Shown here one piece after another: positions 1 to 8,800 of a stretch of DNA of 9,049 bases (the stretch's first letter is position 1; each line of letters opens with the position of its first letter). Origin of the DNA: Ignavibacteriota bacterium (GTDB lineage Bacteria > Bacteroidota > Kapaibacteriia > Palsa-1295); assembly GCA_003151215.1 (NCBI GenBank), contig PLXB01000181.1, positions 1,035-10,083 of the forward strand. The letters are read 5' to 3'. The translations under genes and the position numbers were made by a program. The notes beneath the pieces are model-generated. The model was not told where the DNA came from. It worked only from the letters and a program-made list of their open reading frames with translations, and searched no databases.

Positions 1-2260
1 TATCACATCGCAGAAAATTACCATATCTTTTTACAAGTCGTTCTTCATCGCTTGCCTCAATATCGCCGAGTAAAAGAATGCTGGAATTTTTATACGTCAC
101 TTTCAATGCAAGGGAATGGTGATTCATCCCTCCAGAGGAAAGAGGAAGTGCGACTTCATCTGTTGTCGTTTCGGGATTGAGGATGAAGATATGAAAGTCT
201 TTATCGATATTTAATTCATCACCCTGATGGACACGCATAACCGGAATATGCATGGCTTGTGAAATGCTATCGAGCCTATATGGAGCATACCCTGCAGCGC
301 GCTCGCCGGATGTGTAGATAGCCTGGCAACGAATATTTTGCATTATCGAAGTTGCTCCGCCATAATGATCGATATGCATGTGTGTAATAAAGGCGGTATT
401 GATTCGGCTGATCCCTTCGGCTTTAAAGAAAGGAATGATCGTTCTTTCGGCAATAGCCGAATAACTTTTTGTAATACCTCCGAAATCGACTAAATATGAT
501 TCTCCCTTCGGCGAAGTAAGAAGCATCGCATCGCCCTGTCCGACATCAAAAAATAATATTGCAGCAGTGTCTGGCAATTTGACAAGTGAATACGCAAACG
601 GAATTCTCGCAAAGAATAGTACAAGTGCAATGGATAATATAAGAACTGATCTTCCATAGAAATTCCAGCGACGGTTTGCGCGTGTAATATAGAATAAGGC
701 TGCAATATAAAGGAGTATAAGCAACGTCTGCGGGCGTGGCAGTTCAATCACTGACCATCCGAAACTTCCCGAAAGATGAGCTGCATACGCAATTATCTTT
801 GTCATCCATAAACTTGCTTCACCGTAAACCGACGCAAGCCAACCGCTGATAAATGAAAGCGGCAAGAGCAGGAAACCGAAGATCGTAATGACTGCAGCAA
901 GCGGAATGCCTAAGATATTTATGCCAAGTCCGACAATGGATACCCGGTGGAAATGATAGAGAAAGACCGGCAGTAATCCAAGGAAGACCGAGAGCGAACC
1001 CCAAAAACCCTGTAGGGAGCGATGGACTGTTCGCAAAAGAAATGTCTTACCTTCGACGAATTTTTCCGCAATAAAAAGTCTTTCAAATGCCGGATACAAA
1101 AAAACGAGTGAGAAGACTGCCCCATAGGAAAGCTGGAAACCAATATCGAAAAGATCATACGGATGTAAAACGATCGTCACTAGCGCTGCCGCCGCGGTGA
1201 GATTTCCTATATCAGGCTTTCGCTCAAGGAACCGGGATAAAAAAATAAATTCTATAACGATAAGGGCACGGACGACACTGGGCTCTAACCCAACGACTAA
1301 GCAGTAAAAAAGTACCGTTAGCATAGATAGTACCATCCGAAGCCTTCGTAATGAAAGTCCGATCATACGCAAGAGATAAAAGACAAGTATTGCAACAATA
1401 CTTACATTAAAACCACTGACGACAAGAAGATGAGTAAGACCGGCACGTTGGAAATCATCCAAAGTTTCCGGAGTAAGTCCCGTCTTATCTCCTAAAACGA
1501 CAGCGCTCACAAATCCTTTTGTGAGGCTATCCTGTATCGAATTTCCGATGATCGCTTTTGATCTTACAAAAAGATTTCGAAAGAACATTCCAGTTCTTTC
1601 AAAAGGGGTCAATTGTTGTTGCGAATCTATAATATAAAGATCAAAAGGAGAACGCACGTATGCCCGGGCACGAATTCCTTCTTTTTCTTTTAATGAAATA
1701 TCGGAGGAATATTCATACGGATTTTTTGCAGCTTCAATATGATCGATCTCTGAATAGCACTTGACTCTTTGTCCGATCAGCGGAATAAATTGCTTCCCTG
1801 CTTTTTCTATACCTGAAATGGTTACGGTAATTTTATCTTCTGAGCGAAATATCAGTGAGTCAACGCTCAGAGAATCGGTTTCCAAAAAAAATGAAACGGA
1901 AGAAGATGATACCTCCGGAGTGCTGCGAACTTTGCCGTATATGATCGCATCTCCGGAGTAGACAGAAGTGATTCGATTCATTGATGAGTTCTCAAAATAA
2001 TATTCTTGCGAACTCAATAAGAGAAATCCGAGAACAGCCAACGAAGTCATCCCAAACAGTTGAGAAAATACGGGAAATTTCGGCTTTAGCAAAAAAGAAA
2101 GCACTCCTGTGGAGATAAGAAGGAGTACAGCAAGCAAGACTTCAAGCCGCGATCCTGCGCCCGCTATTCTTGCAATTGCAATACCAAAAGCACAGGAAAG
2201 AAAACCCGTAAGTGCCGGGCGATTAAAGATTTTTGCCGGTGAAAGGGTCTCCGGGCTCAA
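1..2260 (-). CDS. comEC: ComEC/Rec2 family competence protein, DNA-uptake channel (partial, C-terminus off the left edge)
   Basis: This is an inner-membrane channel that moves single-stranded DNA into the cytoplasm during natural transformation. I translated 753 residues with no break. The N-terminus has three hydrophobic segments (about 17-33, 39-57, 66-85). A polar region at about 90-220 fits the DUF4131/OB-fold part. The Competence domain follows, with HLLVVSGFNV at 277-286 and DIGFQLSYG at 372-380, then many membrane segments up to about 552. A metallo-beta-lactamase-like domain starts near 566: FDVGQGD at 571-577, VDFGG at 591-595, the metal motif HMHIDH at 627-632, NHHSL at 713-717 and GD at 732-733. 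The window ends just before the expected HHGS motif, so an estimated few dozen to about 80 residues are missing. The chosen start is TTG at 2260-2258, overlapping the upstream stop. No in-frame ATG occurs until residue 70, and starting there would remove the first two hydrophobic segments. Family assignment is very secure; the exact start is less so. Confidence 0.96.
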   Translation of the reverse strand, partial: MSPETLSPAKIFNRPALTGFLSCAFGIAIARIAGAGSRLEVLLAVLLLISTGVLSFLLKPKFPVFSQLFGMTSLAVLGFLLLSSQEYYFENSSMNRITSVYSGDAIIYGKVRSTPEVSSSSVSFFLETDSLSVDSLIFRSEDKITVTISGIEKAGKQFIPLIGQRVKCYSEIDHIEAAKNPYEYSSDISLKEKEGIRARAYVRSPFDLYIIDSQQQLTPFERTGMFFRNLFVRSKAIIGNSIQDSLTKGFVSAVVLGDKTGLTPETLDDFQRAGLTHLLVVSGFNVSIVAILVFYLLRMIGLSLRRLRMVLSMLTVLFYCLVVGLEPSVVRALIVIEFIFLSRFLERKPDIGNLTAAAALVTIVLHPYDLFDIGFQLSYGAVFSLVFLYPAFERLFIAEKFVEGKTFLLRTVHRSLQGFWGSLSVFLGLLPVFLYHFHRVSIVGLGINILGIPLAAVITIFGFLLLPLSFISGWLASVYGEASLWMTKIIAYAAHLSGSFGWSVIELPRPQTLLILLYIAALFYITRANRRWNFYGRSVLILSIALVLFFARIPFAYSLVKLPDTAAILFFDVGQGDAMLLTSPKGESYLVDFGGITKSYSAIAERTIIPFFKAEGISRINTAFITHMHIDHYGGATSIMQNIRCQAIYTSGERAAGYAPYRLDSISQAMHIPVMRVHQGDELNIDKDFHIFILNPETTTDEVALPLSSGGMNHHSLALKVTYKNSSILLLGDIEASDEERLVKRYGNFLRCD
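2257..2260 (-). promoter_or_regulatory. TTGA stop/start overlap, likely translational coupling
   Basis: Read on the minus strand, these four bases hold both the TTG start of comEC (2260-2258) and the TGA stop of the upstream surface-protein gene (2259-2257). Such overlaps commonly allow ribosome termination and re-initiation. The comEC start has no visible Shine-Dalgarno sequence of its own, which fits dependence on upstream translation. The overlap is seen directly if TTG is the start; coupling is inferred. Confidence 0.6.
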
Positions 2261-5200
2261 TGCGCGATAACCATTTTCTGCAATTTTGTCTGCCCGGCAG
2301 TTTGCAGACGGACATAGTATATTCCGGGTCGCACCTTCGAAGCATCCCATTCGAGTTCATAGGTACCGGGCTTACGGCTCTCATTGATCACGGCAGCAGT
2401 GATATTGCCAAGCATATCGATGATATCGAGATGTACGACGTCATCGGCCGGAATATCGATAACAAATTTTGCGCGACCGTTAAAGACAGGATTCGGACGG
2501 ATAGGTTCAATGTAACTTTCCTGCGGGAAAAGAAAAGTATCTTGCGAAAGGTATACTGTTTCGCAGGATGAATCCAATGTAATACGCCCTGGCGGAGTAA
2601 GGGCAGCTATACATCCGGAAGGTACTGAGCTTCCGGTAAATTCAACATTATAATTAATATCGATGGGTAAATGGAAATGTGTGGGGTCTTCGCCATTCAA
2701 ATGTGATCTGAATTTAATATACACCAAAGGCATAACTTCGGAATCACTTCCGCCATAGATGACACTTCCATCAGCAGTCTGATAGAGGTATTGGCTGTAT
2801 CCTACCGTATCGGATATCACCGTATAATATCCCGTTGCTGTCAGCGTATTGGCCTGTATATAATCAAAATCTTCGATATGTGAGGGATCATACGAGATCG
2901 TCAATGTAAACGTTGACGATCCGAAATTTTGCATTGGGGTTTTTGCATATATCGGAAAAACAGTCTCTTCATTAGGAAGGATATGAATATCGTCATGCGC
3001 AGAGAAACGCGAAGTCAACTGATCTCCATATGCCGTGAATGACATTGTGTCTGCAAATCCTTTTGGAAGATCAAAACTTACTATTGCCGTTGCATTGCTT
3101 ATACCTACAACACTTGGAGTATATTGAAGCTTTATCTCGCCTCGGCTTGTCGGGGGAATAACAAGCGGCGTTTGTGTGATCAGACTGAAATCACCGGGAT
3201 TAGCTCCGCCAAGGGATACATTCGTCACTGTGATCGGAAAATCATTCGGATTATCGATAAAGATGCTTCGCGTTTGATTTTGGCAAAGGAATGCCGTGTC
3301 AAAGGTCGCATTCAATACCGTACTTTTCAGAATTGTCTTTATCGTCGCCAACAAAATAACTTTTTGCGGCACACCGGAATTTGTAATATCAAGCTCTGCT
3401 TCACGCAAACCATTCGGCTCTCCTTTAACAGTATTGAATTGGAGGAACAACTTTGCAGAAGTATCCATGTTAATTGCTAAAAGATTATTAAATCCCGGAA
3501 GAGTATACGGAGGGGTCTTTATGACCGATGCAACAGTTGTTGAGGTAATAATAAAATCCGTAGGATTTGTAAGTGCATTGGACGGAGTAATATTCGTGCC
3601 GGTAATAGCAAGCGGCAGCTCGCCTTTATTAAATATATAGACGAACGAATCCTTTGGTGGGTCAATACTTGCGTCAAGAACTCCGAAATCGAGCGTATCG
3701 ACATGCACGGTAGCAGTCGAATCACTGAATACTTGCGCATTTTCTAAAATACCTCTGCCTCTGACTTGAACGACATACGCCTGCAAGTGCGGAGTCTGCG
3801 CTTTGAGTGTCGTCGTCATTTCTATATTTGCCTGATCAGGCGTAAATTCGATCGTTATAGAATCATAGGCGCTCGGAGCAATTGTTTTTGGGAAACGAGT
3901 TACATTAAAATTTCCGGGAGCATTCCCGCCTTTTGATAAGAAGTTATCAATCGCATAGGGATCACTGGAAATATTTTGTAAATACACCGTCGTATCCCAT
4001 TTATTAATACCTATCGGACCAGAAGCCACATACGGAGGTCCCGGCGGAGTGAGTACTCTGTCACCAAAATCGATTATTACATCAGCAGTCTTGAAAGGCG
4101 TGATAGTTCTTAAAAGTGTTCCGCCGGGATAGGAATAGCTATCTACCGGACCAAGGGCATAGACCGTAATACCAAACGGCTTACTGCTGTAGATATTATG
4201 CGCACCTTGCTGGTTTATGGAAAAAGATATTTGAGTATAGGTATAATTCGATCCCGGGATCGGAAGAAAAACGGCGTTGTAAGGCTTTCCGGTTACAGGT
4301 AAACCATCAAGCATCATTGTTGCAACACCTGCCGGATCGGCGATGATATTAATGTAATTACCGTTAAATGTCGAATTTTGATCGAGCATGAATGTATAAG
4401 AAGTATCGAACTGCTCGACGGGAAAAACCAGAGAATACGCCGGATCACCATATGGCTGATGCTGAGGATCACCGACTCCGTAAAGACTCGTGTGCATATA
4501 CTGCCCGACTAAAATAGGACTGGTTGCTTGAATAGAAACAGGAGTCGTGAGCTGCGATATTTCATAGAAATCACCTGCCTGCAGCGTCTTGACAATAGTG
4601 CCATTCACACTAATAACATTTCCGTCTTCACTGGAAACTACTCTGACAAGATCCGGTAACGTTGCAGACTGATAGCGGACGATGAGTGCTGAATCTCCCC
4701 ATGCGCTAACCGGCGGTAATTGTTCGACAAGATGGTCCCGACTTCCGGTATTACTGTTTACATTATTAAATCCTTTGGGGATCTCAGTACGTACATGTCC
4801 GGAGAGCACAGCAATAGGCTGGTCTGATTCAATGATTGATCCGGTAAGATCATTTTGTCCATCGATAGGATTGCCCTGCACAAGATAGACATCGCCTTTA
4901 TTCATAAATACTTTGATAGGAACGCCGGGTTGACTTTTCATTCGCGTAGCAGCCCTCGGAGTGATCGTGATATTGGTCGTATCGGCAACTGCGACGATCC
5001 AAAATTCTCCGGGTGTTACACCGCTGGTAGGATAAGAAGTCGGATAATTTAGTGTGCGGTATTCTGTTCCCAATATACCAACCGGAAGTGCCATAAAGGC
5101 CTCACTGGACCAAAGCTTATGGTTCATTCCATAAACGGCAATATCATCGTTCGAAATAATATGGACTGCCATACCCGAAATGACCGTTTCTTCCTGATTA

Positions 5201-5544
5201 TTCTCAAATGTAAGTTCAACCGTTGGATCACCAATATGTTTGCCGTCGGGAAGTTCTACGGTCGTGATCGTTCCGGGAACAGTTGTGAATGCCTTTGAAA
5301 AACCAAGCGCTGTTACTTCGACTGTTCCCTGAGTGGGTACTTTGCTGGTAATAAAAAGAGCGAAGAAATTTTGATCTTCATCGCCTGAGAACGTTTGTCC
5401 GCCTTGATTTTCGGCAAATGCCACATAAAACTCTTTCCCGAAATTATCTTTTTTTGTTTTCTGTGCATTGCCGGGAGTCTGTATGAATACCATTAACGCC
5501 GTCGCGAAAAGTATTTTTTTGCAAAAGCCGTCCGGGTAGTTCAT
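2257..5544 (-). CDS. T9SS type A sorting-domain surface protein with IgGFc-binding-like and choice-of-anchor-D-type domains
   Basis: This is a predicted large secreted or surface-anchored protein of 1095 residues from ATG 5544. Numbers below count from the TTG codon at 5670; subtract 42 for the chosen start. The signal peptide is at 43-69: a short n-region ending in CKK, a hydrophobic ILFATALMVFI core and a GNA|Q cleavage site. Residues 73-515 resemble the IgGFc-binding N-terminal family (as in FCGBP), with GSIIESDQPIAVLSGH at 277-292 and DHLVEQLPPVSAWG at 312-325. Three beta-sandwich repeats of choice-of-anchor-D/ASH style follow (about 537-640, 655-785, 784-884), then a cohesin-like region (about 889-1035) and a T9SS sorting domain (1056-1137). 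The mature protein has only three cysteines. The frame stays open upstream to TTG 5670, but that extension is not signal-like; ATG 5559 is the alternative start. No enzyme motif is visible. An adhesive or matrix role is inferred from domain type only. The gene heads an operon with comEC. Confidence 0.9.
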   Translation of the reverse strand: MNYPDGFCKKILFATALMVFIQTPGNAQKTKKDNFGKEFYVAFAENQGGQTFSGDEDQNFFALFITSKVPTQGTVEVTALGFSKAFTTVPGTITTVELPDGKHIGDPTVELTFENNQEETVISGMAVHIISNDDIAVYGMNHKLWSSEAFMALPVGILGTEYRTLNYPTSYPTSGVTPGEFWIVAVADTTNITITPRAATRMKSQPGVPIKVFMNKGDVYLVQGNPIDGQNDLTGSIIESDQPIAVLSGHVRTEIPKGFNNVNSNTGSRDHLVEQLPPVSAWGDSALIVRYQSATLPDLVRVVSSEDGNVISVNGTIVKTLQAGDFYEISQLTTPVSIQATSPILVGQYMHTSLYGVGDPQHQPYGDPAYSLVFPVEQFDTSYTFMLDQNSTFNGNYINIIADPAGVATMMLDGLPVTGKPYNAVFLPIPGSNYTYTQISFSINQQGAHNIYSSKPFGITVYALGPVDSYSYPGGTLLRTITPFKTADVIIDFGDRVLTPPGPPYVASGPIGINKWDTTVYLQNISSDPYAIDNFLSKGGNAPGNFNVTRFPKTIAPSAYDSITIEFTPDQANIEMTTTLKAQTPHLQAYVVQVRGRGILENAQVFSDSTATVHVDTLDFGVLDASIDPPKDSFVYIFNKGELPLAITGTNITPSNALTNPTDFIITSTTVASVIKTPPYTLPGFNNLLAINMDTSAKLFLQFNTVKGEPNGLREAELDITNSGVPQKVILLATIKTILKSTVLNATFDTAFLCQNQTRSIFIDNPNDFPITVTNVSLGGANPGDFSLITQTPLVIPPTSRGEIKLQYTPSVVGISNATAIVSFDLPKGFADTMSFTAYGDQLTSRFSAHDDIHILPNEETVFPIYAKTPMQNFGSSTFTLTISYDPSHIEDFDYIQANTLTATGYYTVISDTVGYSQYLYQTADGSVIYGGSDSEVMPLVYIKFRSHLNGEDPTHFHLPIDINYNVEFTGSSVPSGCIAALTPPGRITLDSSCETVYLSQDTFLFPQESYIEPIRPNPVFNGRAKFVIDIPADDVVHLDIIDMLGNITAAVINESRKPGTYELEWDASKVRPGIYYVRLQTAGQTKLQKMVIAH
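2260..2505 (-). other. T9SS type A C-terminal sorting domain (Por secretion tail)
   Basis: This encodes the last 82 residues of the surface protein. The hallmarks are PIRPNP at the start, a hydrophobic strand followed by IPADDVVHLDIIDMLG, then GTYELEWDASKVRPGIYYVRL and a final QKMVIAH. This arrangement (PNP, then D.LG, then G.Y...WD...GIY.vrl, then K.v) is characteristic of the Bacteroidota signal recognised by the outer-membrane type IX secretion machinery. The tail is normally removed after export, with the cargo attached to surface lipopolysaccharide or released. Attachment and cleavage here are inferred from the family. Confidence 0.92.
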
Positions 5545-5588
5545 AAAATAGAAATTCATAATTGCGATGAAACGAGTATCTGAATCTG

Positions 5589-5623
5589 TATATACTACAC
5601 GCCATCTTCCAAAACGTTGCAAG
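5589..5623 (-). promoter_or_regulatory. Weak candidate promoter for the surface protein-comEC operon
   Basis: On the minus strand, TTGCAA (5623-5618) is followed 18 to 20 bases later by TGTAGT (5599-5594) or the overlapping TAGTAT (5597-5592), within a TATATA-containing stretch. An AT-rich tract lies upstream at about 5620-5645. Transcription from here would give a leader of a few tens of bases before ATG 5559 or 5544, consistent with those starts rather than the far TTG. Each -10 candidate matches the sigma-70 consensus at only four of six positions, and Bacteroidota often use a different consensus, so this is weak. Confidence 0.22.
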
Positions 5624-5778
5624 TTTATTTTATTAAGTTTAAAATGGGCTAAATTTCGTTTGTTACGCAATAAGATTACAAGTTGTTCAACTCTTTCTTA
5701 TTTCACACTTCTCGTTGAATATGACCAAACATCGTCCAATGTATAAGAAATCAGAAAGAACTTCGCGGGCTTTCGATC

Positions 5779-5797
5779 GATTATTTCCGAAATAATC
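5779..5797. repeat. Perfect 19-base inverted repeat, candidate operator
   Basis: The sequence GATTATTTCCGAAATAATC has two perfectly complementary 9-base arms (5779-5787 and 5789-5797) around a single central C. It lies between divergent genes and ends three bases before a TAACTTTG box, so it covers roughly the -35 to -17 interval if that box is a -7 element. A CGATCG palindrome (5774-5779) abuts it on the left. A dimeric regulator bound here could occlude or activate the promoter. No run of T follows, so it does not look like an intrinsic terminator. The symmetry is seen directly; the operator role is inferred. Confidence 0.5.
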
Positions 5798-5799
5798 TG

Positions 5800-5807
5800 T
5801 AACTTTG
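5800..5807 (+). promoter_or_regulatory. TAACTTTG, candidate Bacteroidota-type -7 box
   Basis: These eight bases match the TAnnTTTG -7 consensus described for the primary sigma factor of Bacteroidota. A transcript would begin near 5814, giving a leader of about 40 bases before the ATG at 5854. No TTG-type -33 element stands at the usual distance; that space is filled by the 19-base palindrome, which may mean an activator-dependent promoter. A six-position match can arise by chance in an AT-rich region, so confidence is limited. Confidence 0.35.
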
Positions 5808-5853
5808 GGCTTCTTAATCGTTCTAGTGCCATCACTATCGGAATACACAGATC

Positions 5854-8800
5854 ATGAAGCACTCTTTTTTCTCATTCAGACTCTTCCTCATTTGGCTTAT
5901 TCTCCTCTGCGCTGCTCTTTTTGCTCAGCCCGCTCATTCACAAACTGCCTCCGGCGTTTCATCCGACGGAAAGGATTTCTATATCGGCTTTGTCAACCCG
6001 AGTTATAATACGGTTGCAAATCCTGTGGTGCGTGCTTTCTTCGGAGTGTTCGCGCTTGTATCGAGCTATACCAATAATACCATCCGCGTCACATATTTCG
6101 ATAGCGCAACGGGAGTGGAGACAAAACCGCAGATCTATAAAATACCGGCGCGAACCGGAATACAGGTCGCGCTGGATACGAACCGGATGCGCATGAATCC
6201 CAATGGCGATCGCGCCGAATATACGGCTTGCCATATAACGGCAGATCAGCCGGTGAATATTCAATATTTCAGTTACGGAGCCTGCGCAGGCGGAAGTTAT
6301 CTTTCTCTGGCTACTCCGGCACTGGGCAAAAAATATGTAATTGATAGTTATCAAAACAATCCGGGGGAACTTGGGATTGAGTGCGGGGAATTCCCACCTC
6401 CTGGTGTCGAAGATTCGCACGGTTTTTTTGAGATCATAGCTGCCTTCGATAACACTTTCGTAACAATCATTCCTAATGCGACTACGATCGGCGGTCATAT
6501 TGGAACACATAGCGGTACCGGAGCAAATTATCTGGAAAATCCTTACAAAATAATTTTGCGCCGCGGTCAGTGCTATCTTGTCAAATCAGCGGGTGACAAT
6601 ACAGACGTCGATATTTCCGGCTCCATCGTCGAATCCGATAAACCGATCGCTGTTCTGGCAGGCCACGAAAATGCTGCTATAGGCGGAGTGAGTAACCGCC
6701 AGCTTGAAGGTCGCGATTTCATGGTCGAACAAATGATACCTGTTGATTTCTGGGATACGACAGGGTATGTCTCGATTCCATTAAAAGATTCTCAACCTGC
6801 CGACCCGACTACTTTTGACGGCGTCGGTGAAAATTATAGAATGTTTTCCTGGGATAGTACAGCTGCAAAAATTAATTTTTTCGATGCATGTACTTCAGGT
6901 GAATTAGATATGACAAGCGCAAGGCTTCTTTTTCCCGCACCGGAACGGGAATCGATCACCTGCCCCGTCGATATCGAAGGAGTCAATGGCATCAAGTTCA
7001 GTGCGATGATGTATGACCAGCGAAATTTTGCCAATGCTCCTCCCTACCCTGCTCCGAGTATGATGACGATCATACCGATATCACGATGGAAAACTTCGTA
7101 CATGTGGTTTGTTCCTCAAAATAAATTCGAGAACTCGCAGGCATATTTTGTTAATATTATTGCGCCGCCAGGTGATTTTGACGGTACAAACGGCATTCTG
7201 GTTTCCTTCAACGGTGGCCAGATAAGACCTGTTAAAACAGTTATTGGCAACGAGCAGCTATTTAGAAATATCCCGAATCATATTGAAGGCTCTGATACTC
7301 TACCACTATACGGACTCCGTTTCAAAGTATCTCCGGGTAGTTATTATGCTACGAGCCCACATCCTTTTATCGTCTATAACTATGGTTTTCGCGCGCTCGA
7401 TCCGAATTATGACCTTGGTGATTTTGACTGTGACGATTATTTCTTTTCGTATGCAAATCCTACCGGCGCATCTCTATCGAGCGGCAATCCGGGAAAATTC
7501 GGATTTACGATAGATTCGCAATGTACAAAATGGAATATCTGTGTTCATGATCTGAGAACATCGAATAGAGGGATCAGAAGCGTTACGCTGCTTAATGATT
7601 CATTAGGAATACAATTCAGTCCCGGAAAGCAATCGGTGAATTGTCATTTCGATTCATCCTTCGATCCGAATAATTACGGTGAAGTCGAGTTTCCCGGTAC
7701 CGATAGCGTCGTCTGTTTTTCGGTCTTGGTTTTCAATCCGATCCAATCTGGTTATGCAGCAGTTCTGGTCACCGATAATGCAGGGAATAAACAAGTAGCG
7801 GATCTCCATTACGAACCGGCAAAACTTTCAATAACACCGGGCATCATACCTATTAATCTCTCTAACATAAGCGTCGGGACTGACTCCTGCTTTTCCGTGA
7901 TCCTAAAAAATAATGAAATATTGCCGCATGTTATTACGGCAGCAAATCTTACACAAGGTAAATCGTTTAGCGTTTCATCGGTTCAACCGAAACTTCCCTT
8001 TTCGCTTGCTCCGAACGATTCGATAATATTAAAGATCTGTTTTACTTCCCATGATACTGCCCATGTTTTTGATACACTTCTCCTTCATGCAGATTGCATC
8101 TCTATTCCTGTACAATTATCCGGTAGCGGTGGAGTGGGGTTGATCTCGGCATCGGATCTAAATTTCGGAAAGGCCGGTATCGCAGACACCATTTGCCGAA
8201 GTGTATCAATCCACAACGTTGGCACTAAACCCTTTACGCTTACAAAAAACTGGGCACTAAAAGGATCAGCAGCTTTTACGTTTAGTGATAGCGGATTACT
8301 CCCCTTCGTGTTTCAACCCGGAGAAAGGATTAAATTTACATTTTGTTATTCTCCCTCGAAGTTAGGCAACGATACAGCAACAATTCAGTGGAATACCGAT
8401 ATCAGCTCTCCTTTTACTCAGTCGGTAAAAAGTTATTCAACGCTTACCGGAGAAGGAGTAATTGTAAGCTGGGATCGCTCACAAGAAAATGATACGGTTA
8501 TCTGCGATGATACGGATAACGTCACGATATACATAATAAATTTTAACCCACCCGGCGGGGCACCAGGACATGTTGATTCCGTATTCTTAAACGGACCAAA
8601 TGCTTCTGACTGGTATATACTCAACGACCAGTTGGGAATTCTGCCGCTTAAAAACTTTAACTTGAATCCCGGTGATTCAATTTGGGTTGATCTTGTATTC
8701 AAGCCGGATCTGAATAAGCCACTGGCGCTAAGATATGCTGACCGCCAGGCAAATCTTGTTGCGAAAATAGCCGGTGATAATGATCAGGTCATTAATTTAA

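Larger units (their letters stand above)
5545..5853. other. Divergent intergenic region between the two surface-protein genes
   Basis: This AT-rich stretch of 309 bases separates the divergent starts at 5544 (minus) and 5854 (plus). It contains a perfect 19-base inverted repeat, a TAACTTTG box facing the plus-strand gene, and a weak TTGCAA / TAGTAT promoter-like pair facing the minus-strand gene. Its left part is an open extension of the minus-strand frame up to a TTG at 5670, judged non-coding because two ATG codons followed by a typical signal peptide lie downstream. I see no tRNA, small RNA, terminator or additional small gene with supporting features. Confidence 0.7.

Noticed and set aside
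490..1158. Short minus-strand open frames inside the comEC region
   Set aside because: They are in a different frame from the continuous ComEC translation, which carries all the family motifs across this stretch. No frameshift is needed to explain comEC.
2233..2571. 112-codon plus-strand open frame across the comEC/surface-protein junction
   Set aside because: It is antisense to the T9SS sorting domain and the comEC start, and its product shows no domain. It is a by-product of the strongly constrained opposite strand.
3124..3640. Two overlapping plus-strand open frames of 114-118 codons
   Set aside because: Both are antisense to the ASH-like repeats of the minus-strand surface protein, in different frames from one another, and have no coding signature.
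5715..5747. TTGAAT / TGTATAAG as a sigma-70 promoter for the plus-strand gene
   Set aside because: The spacing is 19-21 bases depending on the -10 chosen and the matches are partial. The TAACTTTG box is closer to the gene and fits the likely phylum better.
5694..5750. Inverted repeat TTTCTTAT / ATAAGAAA with a 41-base gap
   Set aside because: The arms are only eight AT-rich bases and widely separated, so chance is a sufficient explanation.
5779..5800. Possible rho-independent terminator at the palindrome
   Set aside because: The stem is AT-rich with only a one-base loop, no T-run follows, and it lies between divergent genes where no transcript needs to end.
5959..6510. 183-codon open frame on the minus strand
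   Set aside because: It lies wholly antisense to the IgGFc-like region of the plus-strand secreted protein. The product has no recognisable motif and an odd composition rich in Arg, Ile and Cys. The plus-strand frame has a signal peptide and family motifs.
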